Shown here in pieces: positions 1 to 6,968 of a stretch of 23,741 nt of DNA (its first letter is position 1; each line of letters begins with the position of its first letter). The translations under genes and the position numbers were made by a program. This DNA is from Lachnospiraceae bacterium UBA1712 (lineage in GTDB: Bacteria; Bacillota; Clostridia; Lachnospirales; Lachnospiraceae), in contig DCJA01000006.1 of the NCBI GenBank assembly GCA_002317175.1, positions 1 to 23,741 of the forward strand, in the 5' to 3' direction. Under the pieces are notes generated by a model. The model did not search any database and was not told the origin of the DNA. It worked only from the letters and a program-made list of their open reading frames with translations.

Positions 1-69
1 CGAGACGGGACTCGAACCCGCGGCCTCAACCTTGGCAAGGTTGCGCTCCACCAACTGAGCCACTCGCGC
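1..69 (-). tRNA. tRNA-Gly (anticodon GCC), 3' end cut by window edge
   Basis: Read on the minus strand, the sequence folds as a cloverleaf. The acceptor 5' strand is GCGCGAG, the D arm carries GGCTCAGTTGGTGGAGC, the anticodon stem CAACC/GGTTG encloses the loop TTGCCAA, and the T arm contains GGGTTCGAGTCCC. The anticodon is GCC, reading GGC and GGT glycine codons. The window starts inside the 3' acceptor strand, so the last three paired bases, the discriminator base and any encoded CCA lie outside. The tRNA follows its own promoter and a leader hairpin. Confidence 0.93.
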
Positions 70-74
70 ATTTC

Positions 75-97
75 TTGTCGCTTTTCATCAGCGACAA
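75..97 (-). other. Hairpin in the 5' leader of the pre-tRNA-Gly
   Basis: The minus strand carries TTGTCGC, a 9-nt loop, then GCGACAA: a perfect 7-bp stem. It lies between the expected transcription start (about 96) and the first base of the tRNA at 69, so the precursor leader would be almost entirely this hairpin. There is no run of U after it, so it does not look like a terminator. It may stabilise the precursor or affect RNase P processing; that role is inference. Confidence 0.5.
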
Positions 98-102
98 TAT
101 GT

Positions 103-131
103 ATAATACACTAAGGAATATTGTATGTCAA
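103..131 (-). promoter_or_regulatory. Promoter of the tRNA-Gly gene
   Basis: On the minus strand there is a perfect -35 TTGACA (126-131), a 17-bp spacer and a -10 TATTAT (103-108). It drives transcription leftward into the leader hairpin and tRNA, and is one of the best sigma-70/SigA-type matches in the window. Confidence 0.8.
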
Positions 132-150
132 CACTTTTTAATAAAATTAT

Positions 151-166
151 TTAGAAATTTTTCTAA
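151..166 (-). terminator. Weak AT-only terminator after the GH3-like gene
   Basis: TTAGAAATTTTTCTAA is self-complementary and, read on the minus strand, is followed by an A/T-rich tract containing TTTT. It lies about 20 nt beyond the stop codon of the gene ending at 188. The all-AT stem makes it a poor candidate; no better hairpin is visible before the tRNA promoter. Confidence 0.3.
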
Positions 167-187
167 TAGTCAAAAAACTGTATACAA

Positions 188-1561
188 TTAGTTTTCAAGT
201 GTGTCTCTGTACTTAACCTTATATACTCTGCAAAGAGAATCATCAATTCTTCTCTCATCGATAGTTCCATTCTGAACTGCAGCCACTACAGCATCAAATG
301 CAGTCTGGAAGTTCTCAGGCATCAGGATCATATCCGCTCCAGCCTTCAATGCCTTTACAGCAACCTCATCAGCAGCATAGTACTGAGTAATTGAACTTAC
401 ATTCATGGCCTCAGTAATAATTATACCATCATAGCCCATCTCATTGCGAAGAAGTTCTGTCATTACGGCTTTTGAAAGTGAACAAGGCATGTTGTCCTCT
501 GTAAGCTCTGGAGCCGAGAAATGACCAACCATTATCATATCTGTTCCTGCTTCAATGGCTGCCTGGAATGGTAAAAGTTCAGATTCAAGCATCTGTTCTT
601 TTGTTCTTTCAGTTGATGCAAGCTCCTGGTTAGGATTACCATCTACATACCCTTTGCCAGGAAAACTCTTTACACAGCTAAATACTCCAGCTTCCTTTAG
701 GCCACCAATTGCACTAGCTACCATTGTCGATACATTACTAGCATCTTCTCCAAACGAATCACTTGCTCCATTGCTCATAACATCAGCCACAGGTGCAAAA
801 TCAAGATTAAATCCATTGGCAACAAGATAATTACCAATAGTATTAAAATTGTCAAATGAAGTACTTGAATTCCCCTCTGCTGCAACCTCTTTTTCAGTCA
901 TGGTACTTTCCACTTTAAGCGATGACATGTTACCATCTGATCCACCTGCCTCAGAAACAGCAATAAACATTGGATATCTATTAAACGAAATCGTGCTGTC
1001 TATCATAGTCTTGAGCTGATCTTCAGACTTTATATTCTGTTTTGAATATACGATTCCACCGATTGGATACTGTTCTAAAGCATTCTTTGTTCCGTCTCCT
1101 GCTTTTGTGACATTACCCTGCCCAGTTAAAATCTCAGGTGACAATATAAATAAACCTGCAACCTTTTCCTCCAAAGTCATCTCTTCTATCATGGATCTAA
1201 CCATTTCTTCAAGCAATTCCTCATCAGACTGCTCATTGACTTCTTCGGTCACCTCTGGTTCTTCTACTACTTCCTCGGTTTCTTCAACACTTTCAGGAGT
1301 CATATCAACTATTTCTGTTTCTTCTACGACTTCTGTTGGTGTAGGCGTAGGTATGATTTCTTCCTGAGTGGCAGTATTCCTATCAAGTCCCATTACTACT
1401 TTTATGCCAAAGAAAGCGCCAACTCCTATGACTGCCAAAACAAGGAATAAAACAGCAAAAGCTATAATCCTGTTTCTTCTTCTAATCTTCTGACGCACCA
1501 ATCGTCTTTCTGCTTTTTTGTCTATTGGCTTTTCTACATTATTGTTTTCTGCTTCAGACAT
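188..1561 (-). CDS. Membrane-anchored GH3-like protein with degenerate active site
   Basis: The 457-residue protein has a basic cytoplasmic N-terminus, one membrane segment (about 32-55), an acidic linker rich in Glu, Thr, Pro and Val (about 65-118), then a glycoside hydrolase family 3 TIM barrel of the NagZ/beta-N-acetylhexosaminidase type (about 120-455). Fold markers are clear: TLEEKVAGLFIL, NLDFAPVADV, KSFPGKG (298-304) and YDGIIITEAMN. Several NagZ residues are changed. The KHFPGHG sugar-binding motif has lost both His, the following D-x-H catalytic dyad is absent (VDGNPNQ), the IDQEGG motif reads VSEAGG, and the nucleophile Asp of the TDALNM motif is Glu384. The barrel should face outside the membrane. 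A binding or scaffold role in the wall is possible; activity is doubtful. Start codon: ATG after GGGAGAG. It appears to be transcribed alone. Confidence 0.82.
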   Translation of the reverse strand: MSEAENNNVEKPIDKKAERRLVRQKIRRRNRIIAFAVLFLVLAVIGVGAFFGIKVVMGLDRNTATQEEIIPTPTPTEVVEETEIVDMTPESVEETEEVVEEPEVTEEVNEQSDEELLEEMVRSMIEEMTLEEKVAGLFILSPEILTGQGNVTKAGDGTKNALEQYPIGGIVYSKQNIKSEDQLKTMIDSTISFNRYPMFIAVSEAGGSDGNMSSLKVESTMTEKEVAAEGNSSTSFDNFNTIGNYLVANGFNLDFAPVADVMSNGASDSFGEDASNVSTMVASAIGGLKEAGVFSCVKSFPGKGYVDGNPNQELASTERTKEQMLESELLPFQAAIEAGTDMIMVGHFSAPELTEDNMPCSLSKAVMTELLRNEMGYDGIIITEAMNVSSITQYYAADEVAVKALKAGADMILMPENFQTAFDAVVAAVQNGTIDERRIDDSLCRVYKVKYRDTLEN

Positions 1562-1600
1562 TTATATTCTCTCCCAATCTGCTTCACTTCAACAAATGCT

Positions 1601-1629
1601 AGTATAGCATATTATGTCCAATTACAAAA
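1601..1629 (-). promoter_or_regulatory. Candidate promoter of the GH3-like gene
   Basis: On the minus strand, -35 TTTTGT (1624-1629), a 17-bp spacer and -10 TATACT (1601-1606) lie about 40 bp upstream of the start codon. The -35 is weak and the -10 good. Confidence 0.45.
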
Positions 1630-1660
1630 TATAATATTTCCTTAAGAAAACAACATAAAT

Positions 1661-1698
1661 AAGCGGATACCAATCTCAATTTCAATTGATACCCGCTT
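1661..1698 (-). terminator. Terminator of the candidate ncRNA
   Basis: On the minus strand, AAGCGGGTATCAAT pairs with ATTGGTATCCGCTT over 14 bp, including two G-T wobbles, around a 10-nt loop. ATTTATGTTGTTTTC follows. The wobbles pair only in the minus-strand RNA; the plus strand would have A-C mismatches, which fixes the direction. Confidence 0.75.
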
Positions 1699-1716
1699 CT
1701 ATGACGATGACTCCAA

Positions 1717-1733
1717 TGGACTTTACCTCCTTT
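1717..1733 (-). repeat. Direct repeat copy 2 with full anti-SD match (AAAGGAGGTAAAGTCCA)
   Basis: It matches the copy at 1912-1928 at 16 of 17 positions in the same orientation. AAAGGAGGT is a 9-base complement to the 16S rRNA 3' end as known for Firmicutes. A TTG codon nine bases after GGAGG opens a five-codon frame ending in TAG just before the terminator. Confidence 0.75.
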
Positions 1734-1911
1734 TAATTAATCTCACCCAATATTCAATTGTTATGACATCTCCTTAGCATATTCTCTAATTGTACTTATG
1801 TACTGTAGTTCCTGGATCTTACTCTATGTTTTTATTCGGATCTCATCTGGTAACTACTAACTTATGCTCCACTTGCTATGTCTAATATATGTTATACACT
1901 TATCTTTCTGG

Positions 1912-1928
1912 TGGACTATACCTCCTTT
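1912..1928 (-). repeat. Direct repeat copy 1 with full anti-SD match (AAAGGAGGTATAGTCCA)
   Basis: This is the promoter-proximal partner of the repeat at 1717-1733, about 35 nt after the expected transcription start. A near-perfect ribosome-binding sequence is present, but no ATG, GTG or TTG follows at usable spacing. Confidence 0.75.
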
Positions 1929-1966
1929 AGTAAGATTTGTGTTTGTTTTTGTTTGTTTATGTATTC

Positions 1967-1994
1967 ATTATATCATCGCTCCAGCTTTTGTCAA
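1967..1994 (-). promoter_or_regulatory. Strong promoter with UP-like element for the candidate ncRNA
   Basis: The minus strand has consensus -35 TTGACA (1989-1994), a 16-bp spacer and consensus -10 TATAAT (1967-1972). Upstream, about 1998-2030, lies a nearly pure A/T stretch of A- and T-runs resembling the UP elements of stable-RNA promoters. This is the strongest promoter in the window and points to high expression of the RNA downstream. Confidence 0.82.
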
Positions 1995-2148
1995 CACAAT
2001 TTTTGAATATTTTAAATATTTTTTCATTTTTCTATTTTATGCGCAATTATGTCTCTTTATTACCTTTATATTGTGTGAATATTCTGACAATTTGCCCCTG
2101 CATAGTTCTATTACAAGTGACCAACATACTGCGTAATCCCAAATAAAA

Positions 2149-2174
2149 AGACAGACTGCATATACAGTCTGTCT
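2149..2174 (-). terminator. Terminator of lysC
   Basis: AGACAGACTG pairs perfectly with CAGTCTGTCT (10 bp, 6-nt loop), and on the minus strand TTTTTATTT follows. It lies about 30 bp beyond the lysC stop and separates lysC from the candidate ncRNA. Confidence 0.88.
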
Positions 2175-2204
2175 GATAAATCACATATTATCAATATATC
2201 TATA

Positions 2205-3524
2205 TTATATTGAAGCAGTAACAAATATATCGTAGATAGCTTTGATAGCTGTCTCAAAATCGTTGTTAGATACACCAATGATAATGTTCAACTCACTAGA
2301 TCCCTGATCAATCATCTTAACATTAACATCTGCATGAGCAAGTGCAGAGAAAATTCTTCCAGCTGTACCACGCTGAGACTTCATACCTCTACCTACTACT
2401 GCAATAAGGGCAAGATCAGCCTCAATTTCAATTGTATCTGGCTTTGCTATTCTGTGAATTCCAGATACTACCTGCTGCTCCTTGTCCATGAACTCATCCT
2501 GATGAACAAATACTGTAAGTGTATCGATACCAGATGGCATATGCTCAAAGCTGATTCCATTGTCTTCAAAAACATTGAGGACTTTACGGCCAAAACCAAC
2601 TTCTGAATTCATCTTGTCTTTTTCTATATTGATTGAACAGAATCCCTTCTTACCAGCAATACCTGTAATGATATACTTAGACTTCTGGCAAGTACTCTCA
2701 ACGATCCATGTACCATTGTCTTCTGGTCTGTTTGTATTCTTAATATTAATAGGAATACCTTCAATACGAACTGGGAAGATAGCATCTTCATGAAGTACAC
2801 CAGCACCCATGTATGATAACTCTCTAAGTTCCTTATATGTAATAGTATCAATACCTACAGGGTTGTCGATAATTCTAGGATCTGTAATAAGGAAACCTGA
2901 TACATCAGTCCAGTTCTCATATATATCTACCTTAGCAGCTCTTGCAACAATCGATCCTGTTATATCAGAACCGCCTCTGGAGAAAGTCTTAACTGTTCCA
3001 TCTGGAAGTGCTCCGTAAAAACCAGGAACAACAGCATTATCAGTCTTAGAAAGTCTTTTGCTAAGTTTATCATTGGTCTTCTCAGCGTCAAATTCTCCAT
3101 CTTTATCAAAAAGAATAACCTCTGCCGCATCAATAAATGTGTATCCAAGGTAGTTTGCCATAATCTTTCCATTTAAGAACTCACCACGGCTTGCTGCATA
3201 ATTCTTTCCTGCCTTATTAGCAAAATCCTTCTTGATAACCTCGAATTCAGCATCAAGTGTCATATCAAGCTTAAGACCATTGATAATCTCATTGTATCTC
3301 TCCTTGATTGCCTCTAATTCTTTATCAAAATTCTTGCCTTCTTCAGCTAATGCATAACATCCATAGAGCATGTCTGTTACTTTAGTATCAGCGCTAAATC
3401 TTTTACCTGGTGCACTTGGAATAACATATCTTCTGCTCTCGTCAGCACGAATGATATTACCAACCTTCTTAAACTGTTCAGCACTTGCAAGTGAGCTTCC
3501 GCCAAACTTTACTACCTTTTTCAT
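2205..3524 (-). CDS. lysC: Aspartate kinase (monofunctional, ACT-regulated)
   Basis: It phosphorylates L-aspartate with ATP, the first step to lysine, threonine and methionine. The 439-residue product opens with the kinase motif KFGGSS, followed by RGGSDITGSIVARA and the loop WTDVSGFLITDPR, all characteristic of the family. Two C-terminal ACT-type repeats follow (about 300-435), with GFGRKVLNVFEDNGISFEHMPSG and GMKSQRGTAGRIFSAL. This layout is that of single-chain aspartokinases regulated by end-product amino acids; which one cannot be read from sequence. I chose the ATG at 3524 because GAGGAG lies 7 bp before it; an in-frame TTG five codons upstream overlaps that Shine-Dalgarno site. It lies 87 bp after hom and probably belongs to the glyA-TraX-hom-lysC series. 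Confidence 0.95.
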   Translation of the reverse strand: MKKVVKFGGSSLASAEQFKKVGNIIRADESRRYVIPSAPGKRFSADTKVTDMLYGCYALAEEGKNFDKELEAIKERYNEIINGLKLDMTLDAEFEVIKKDFANKAGKNYAASRGEFLNGKIMANYLGYTFIDAAEVILFDKDGEFDAEKTNDKLSKRLSKTDNAVVPGFYGALPDGTVKTFSRGGSDITGSIVARAAKVDIYENWTDVSGFLITDPRIIDNPVGIDTITYKELRELSYMGAGVLHEDAIFPVRIEGIPINIKNTNRPEDNGTWIVESTCQKSKYIITGIAGKKGFCSINIEKDKMNSEVGFGRKVLNVFEDNGISFEHMPSGIDTLTVFVHQDEFMDKEQQVVSGIHRIAKPDTIEIEADLALIAVVGRGMKSQRGTAGRIFSALAHADVNVKMIDQGSSELNIIIGVSNNDFETAIKAIYDIFVTASI

Positions 3525-3551
3525 ATCATATCTCCTCAACTATACATAAAA

Positions 3552-3577
3552 CAATTGCAGACAAGTGCCTGCAATCG
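3552..3577 (-). terminator. Possible attenuator or weak terminator between hom and lysC
   Basis: On the minus strand, CGATTGCAG pairs with CTGCAATTG (one G-T wobble) around a 7-nt loop and is followed by TTTTATG. The U-run is short, so it would be a partial stop or an mRNA-stabilising stem before lysC. I see no lysine riboswitch in the short spacer. Confidence 0.4.
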
Positions 3578-3611
3578 TTATAAAGCAAATATTAATATAA
3601 TACATTCCCGC

Positions 3612-4814
3612 TTAATCTTCAACTCTTATTACAGAAAGAACTCCATTAAGCTTACTTATCTTTTCTTCAAATACCTTTTCACTCATGGCTGAAGTTACAA
3701 ATGCGAATTCCTCATCGCATACTCTGATTTCTGTTATAGGACCTACCTGATTGAGAACATCGCCCCTCTTATCAATAGCAACTCTTACAAAGAACTTTCT
3801 CTCTTTATTCTTAAAGTCAATAACCTCAACCTTTTCATCTGTCCATATGCAAGGAAGTGTCGAACCAAGGTTACGTGCGCACTCAATTACATCACTTACA
3901 ACCGCACTCGCTGTTGGAAGTTTGCCTGCGCCACGACCATAGAACATAACATCATCAACCATGTTACCTGTTACATATACTGCGTTGAATACATCATTTA
4001 CACCATTAAGTGCATGATCAGCACCAATCATAAATGGAGCAACCATAGCTGTTACACCAGCATCTGTATTCTCTGTTATTGCAAGAAGCTTGATTGATTT
4101 GCCAAGTTTCTTTGCATATTCAAAATCTCTAGCTGTAATCTTTGTAATACCTTCTGTATATACATCATCATAGCTTACTGTCTTGCCTGTCATAAGTGAA
4201 GCAAGAATAGCTATCTTTCTACCAGCATCATGGCCTTCCACATCTGCCTCTGGATTACGCTCTGCATAACCAAGTGCCTGTGCTTCCTTAAGAACCTCAT
4301 CATATGAAGCTCCTTCTCTTGACATCTTTGTTAGCATATAATTTGTTGTACCATTGAGGATACCCATTATCTTATCTATGTGCTCAGGTGCCAGAGATGT
4401 ATTCATAGGTCTGATAATAGGAATACCACCGCCTACGCTTGCCTCAAATAAATAACTACAGTTATTGGCCTTTGCAACCTCTAACAGTTCTGGTCCATGT
4501 GCAGCTACTAACTCCTTATTAGAAGTACATACACATTTACCCTTCATCAAAGCATCCTTAGAGAACTGATATGCTGGTCTTACACCACCCATAGTCTCAC
4601 AGATAATAGCAACTTCTGGGTCATCTAAGATGACATTAACATCATGAACGACCTTTGCCTCATTCTTGTCACCTGGGAAATCACGTAAGTCAAGAATATA
4701 CTTAACATTAAGCTGATCTCCTACTCTTTTTGATATTAACTCATTGTTATCATCGATTACCTGTACAACACCACTACCAACTGTACCGTAACCGAATACT
4801 GCTACCTGTATCAT
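3612..4814 (-). CDS. hom: Homoserine dehydrogenase
   Basis: It reduces aspartate semialdehyde to homoserine with NAD(P)H, the branch point to threonine and methionine. The 400-residue protein has an N-terminal Rossmann fold with FGYGTVGSGV (about 7-16), the conserved GILNGTTNYMLTKM segment, and the signature ADVEGHDAGRKIAILA with the conserved active-site Asp and Lys. A C-terminal ACT domain (about 330-400) starts with RKFFVRVAIDKRGDVLNQV, the usual site of threonine feedback. Length and domain order are those of monofunctional Hom proteins. The start ATG at 4814 follows AAAGGTG at normal spacing. It sits 41 bp after the TraX-like gene and before lysC, so two steps of the aspartate pathway are adjacent. 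Confidence 0.96.
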   Translation of the reverse strand: MIQVAVFGYGTVGSGVVQVIDDNNELISKRVGDQLNVKYILDLRDFPGDKNEAKVVHDVNVILDDPEVAIICETMGGVRPAYQFSKDALMKGKCVCTSNKELVAAHGPELLEVAKANNCSYLFEASVGGGIPIIRPMNTSLAPEHIDKIMGILNGTTNYMLTKMSREGASYDEVLKEAQALGYAERNPEADVEGHDAGRKIAILASLMTGKTVSYDDVYTEGITKITARDFEYAKKLGKSIKLLAITENTDAGVTAMVAPFMIGADHALNGVNDVFNAVYVTGNMVDDVMFYGRGAGKLPTASAVVSDVIECARNLGSTLPCIWTDEKVEVIDFKNKERKFFVRVAIDKRGDVLNQVGPITEIRVCDEEFAFVTSAMSEKVFEEKISKLNGVLSVIRVED

Positions 4815-4855
4815 ACGAACACCTTTCTTACTATATATTTCAAATGCAGATACCC

Positions 4856-5566
4856 TTATGCCATAATTGTCAAAAGATATCTTATTCCACAGTACAGCGC
4901 CAAATGTATTGGATATAAACTGTAGAATACATATTTATTGATTTTCCCACTTCTCTTTCCGTTATAGAAAAGAATAAGTACAAATGACACAATTCCCGCT
5001 ATCTCAGACTTACTAGTCAGCATAAACAGCGCACCAATCAGGCACATAAACCATCTAGGTCTGTTTCGAGAGATAAAAAGAAGGAATATAAGAATAACTC
5101 CCCAGGAATTATAATCTGTTCTCATTAGCTCTGCCAGATATCCAAAGGCAGCACAGACAAGAATCTCCAACAGGATTCCAAACTTCCATTGCTTTTCCTC
5201 TATCATCCCAGACACAATCATTACAAGCATTCCAATCAGTAATGTAAAGTATACATTCTGATAATCTGTTGTAAGAGCCTCTCTAAAGAGAAAATCAAAA
5301 GGAATCTCGGAAAGAAGGGCAAATACAAACAGATTAAGGCAATATTTCCATCTGTTTCTACTGTACTTATAACCCTCAACAAGAAGAAAACAATATATCG
5401 GGAAAGCCAGTCTACCTATGTTTCTGATAACCATATCAACAGTAAACATATCTGGGAGGCTTAGATATCTCTTCTCAATAATTCCTGCGCCTATATGATC
5501 AATAAACATTGTAATCAGTGCAATCCACTTAAGCAGATCAGCACTGATTATCTTTTTTTCATTCAT
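4856..5566 (-). CDS. TraX-family multispanning membrane protein
   Basis: A 236-residue hydrophobic protein with about seven membrane segments. The N-terminal LLKWIALITMFIDHIGA, then RNIGRLAFPIYCFLLVEGY and the C-terminal YPIHLALYCGIRYLL, are typical of the TraX family, named after the F-pilin N-acetylating protein of the F plasmid. Chromosomal Firmicute copies are common and their substrates are not established; a membrane acyltransferase role is plausible from the family. No conjugation gene is nearby, so the plasmid name should not be taken as function. It starts 8 bp after the glyA stop without a clear Shine-Dalgarno site, suggesting translational coupling to glyA. Confidence 0.85.
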   Translation of the reverse strand: MNEKKIISADLLKWIALITMFIDHIGAGIIEKRYLSLPDMFTVDMVIRNIGRLAFPIYCFLLVEGYKYSRNRWKYCLNLFVFALLSEIPFDFLFREALTTDYQNVYFTLLIGMLVMIVSGMIEEKQWKFGILLEILVCAAFGYLAELMRTDYNSWGVILIFLLFISRNRPRWFMCLIGALFMLTSKSEIAGIVSFVLILFYNGKRSGKINKYVFYSLYPIHLALYCGIRYLLTIMA

Positions 5567-5574
5567 ATTATTAA

Positions 5575-6813
5575 TTAGATTAATGGATATTTGTCAGTTA
5601 ATTCCTGAACGATTGCTCTTGCTTCTGGAACCTTCTCCTCGCCGCCAAGAACAACAAGTGATATAGCCTCTGCAATCTTATCCATATCTTCTGTATTCAT
5701 TCCACGAGAAGTTACAGCAGGAGTACCAAGTCTTACACCTGAAGTAGTAAATGCTGACTGTGGATCATTTGGTACTGTATTCTTATTAGCTGTGATATGA
5801 GCCTGATCAAGAAGCTTCTCTACAGCTTTACCAGTAAGTCCCTGTGGACGAAGATCAAGAAGCATAAGGTGATTGTCTGTACCACCAGAAACGATGCTTA
5901 AACCTCTCTTTAAAAGTCCGTTTGCAAGTGCCTGTGCATTTGCACAAACGTTCTTACCATATTCCTTGAACTCTGGTGAAAGAGCTTCCTTAAAGCATAC
6001 AGCCTTGGCAGCGATAACATGCATAAGTGGTCCACCCTGGATACCTGGGAAGATAGCCTTATTGAAGTTATACTTGTCAGCTGCTTCCTGATTGCACATA
6101 ATCATACCACCACGTGGTCCACGAAGAGTCTTATGTGTAGTTGTTGTAACTACATCAGCATATGGGAATGGACTCTCATGCATTCCTGTTGCAACAAGAC
6201 CAGCAATGTGAGCGATATCTACCATCATTACTGCTCCAACTTCATCACAGATTTCTCTGATTTTCTTAAAATCTATCTTTCTTGCATATGCAGAAGCACC
6301 AGATACAATCATCTTTGGCTTGCACTCAAGAGCAATACGTCTAACTTCATCATAATCGATGAAACCTTCATCATTTACTCCGTAAGGTACACAGTTGAAA
6401 TACTTACCTGACATATTAACTGGTGAACCATGTGAAAGGTGTCCGCCATGGTCAAGGTTCATACCCATAAATGTATCGCCTGGCTCCATTACAGCAAAGA
6501 ATACTGCCATATTAGCCTGTGCTCCTGAATGAGGCTGAACATTTACATAATCGCAATGGAAAAGTTCTTTAGCTCTTTCTCTCGCAAGATCTTCAACAAC
6601 GTCAACACAATCGCACCCGCCGTAGTATCTCTTTCCAGGATAACCTTCAGCATACTTGTTAGTGAGAGGGCTTCCCATAGCTGCCATAACAGCCTTGCTT
6701 ACCCAGTTTTCAGATGCAATAAGTTCGATGTGGCTGTTCTGTCTGTTCTGTTCAGCAACAATTGCCTCAGCAATTTCAGGATCAACAGCTCTTACTTCGT
6801 CTAAAGAATACAT
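5575..6813 (-). CDS. glyA: Serine hydroxymethyltransferase
   Basis: This PLP enzyme interconverts serine plus tetrahydrofolate with glycine plus 5,10-methylenetetrahydrofolate in the cytoplasm. The 412-residue protein has IELIASENWVSKAV, NKYAEGYPGKRYYGG, the PLP-contacting VDIAHIAGL and the internal aldimine lysine K228 in TTTTHKTLRGPRGG, all family hallmarks. Length is normal. The ATG at 6813 follows AAAGGCGG. It is first in the leftward series with the TraX-like gene, hom and lysC and has its own promoter, divergent from the lipid kinase. Grouping with hom and lysC places it at the threonine/glycine end of aspartate metabolism. Confidence 0.98.
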   Translation of the reverse strand: MYSLDEVRAVDPEIAEAIVAEQNRQNSHIELIASENWVSKAVMAAMGSPLTNKYAEGYPGKRYYGGCDCVDVVEDLARERAKELFHCDYVNVQPHSGAQANMAVFFAVMEPGDTFMGMNLDHGGHLSHGSPVNMSGKYFNCVPYGVNDEGFIDYDEVRRIALECKPKMIVSGASAYARKIDFKKIREICDEVGAVMMVDIAHIAGLVATGMHESPFPYADVVTTTTHKTLRGPRGGMIMCNQEAADKYNFNKAIFPGIQGGPLMHVIAAKAVCFKEALSPEFKEYGKNVCANAQALANGLLKRGLSIVSGGTDNHLMLLDLRPQGLTGKAVEKLLDQAHITANKNTVPNDPQSAFTTSGVRLGTPAVTSRGMNTEDMDKIAEAISLVVLGGEEKVPEARAIVQELTDKYPLI

Positions 6814-6860
6814 AATTGTCCGCCTTTCTATGCTCTAAAATTTTCTAGTACATCTTGCCA

Positions 6861-6889
6861 ATTATAACACAGTAAGTTCAATGTGAAAA
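6861..6889 (-). promoter_or_regulatory. Promoter of glyA
   Basis: On the minus strand, -35 TTTTCA (6884-6889), a 17-bp spacer and consensus -10 TATAAT (6861-6866), about 50 bp before the glyA start. The nitroreductase gene at 14296 has the same pair of hexamers and the same spacing. Confidence 0.6.
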
Positions 6890-6903
6890 TACGATTGCTT
6901 CTA

Positions 6904-6932
6904 TTTACTTGAAAAATTTTATCTGCTAGAAT
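6904..6932 (+). promoter_or_regulatory. Promoter of the lipid kinase gene
   Basis: On the plus strand, -35 TTTACT (6904-6909), a 17-bp spacer and -10 TAGAAT (6927-6932), about 35 bp upstream of the start codon and divergent from the glyA promoter. Confidence 0.55.
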
Positions 6933-6968
6933 TAGCTAAAGTTATGAATTATTACTAAGGAAATGCCT

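Larger units (their letters stand above)
1655..1961 (-). ncRNA. Candidate structured non-coding RNA (about 300 nt), unidentified
   Basis: An independent minus-strand unit is delimited by a strong promoter upstream and a hairpin terminator at its end. Inside, nested pairings suggest a rod: GACAT (1878-1882) with ATGTC (1765-1769); AGCATA (1863-1868) with TATGCT (1776-1781); GTAGTT-A-CC (1849-1857) with GG-AACTAC (1805-1812). Weaker outer pairs are ATATT (1884-1888) with AATAT (1750-1754) and CACC (1910-1913) with GGTG (1744-1747). The 17-nt element AAAGGAGGTAWAGTCCA occurs near both ends (1912-1928 and 1717-1733). No open frame of more than about ten codons has a good start; the best is TTG at 1716 behind the second AAAGGAGG, encoding only M-E-S-S-S. 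It does not match tmRNA, RNase P, SRP or T-box motifs that I know; a divergent 6S-like RNA is not excluded. Confidence 0.55.
1562..2204. other. 643-base gap between the GH3-like gene and lysC
   Basis: No credible protein gene is visible on either strand; the open frames here are short, AT-rich and lack sensible ribosome sites. From right to left on the minus strand it holds the lysC terminator (2149-2174), an AT-rich stretch (about 1995-2140), a strong promoter (1967-1994), a candidate non-coding RNA (about 1655-1961) with its terminator, and the promoter of the GH3-like gene. The part between 2030 and 2140 shows nothing I can name. Confidence 0.7.

Noticed and set aside
1864..2146. Plus-strand open frames rich in Phe, Leu, Ile and Tyr in the lysC-GH3 gap
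   Set aside because: They run antisense through the AT tract, the strong minus-strand promoter and the candidate RNA, have no Shine-Dalgarno site, and their hydrophobic look is what translated AT-rich DNA gives.
3552..3577. Lysine riboswitch upstream of lysC
   Set aside because: The hom-lysC spacer is only 87 bp and contains a single simple hairpin; the five-helix lysine riboswitch does not fit.
6019..6411. Plus-strand frame of 130 codons opposite glyA
   Set aside because: It overlaps the highly conserved core of glyA completely and is rich in Cys, Ser and His without any domain; there is no start signal.
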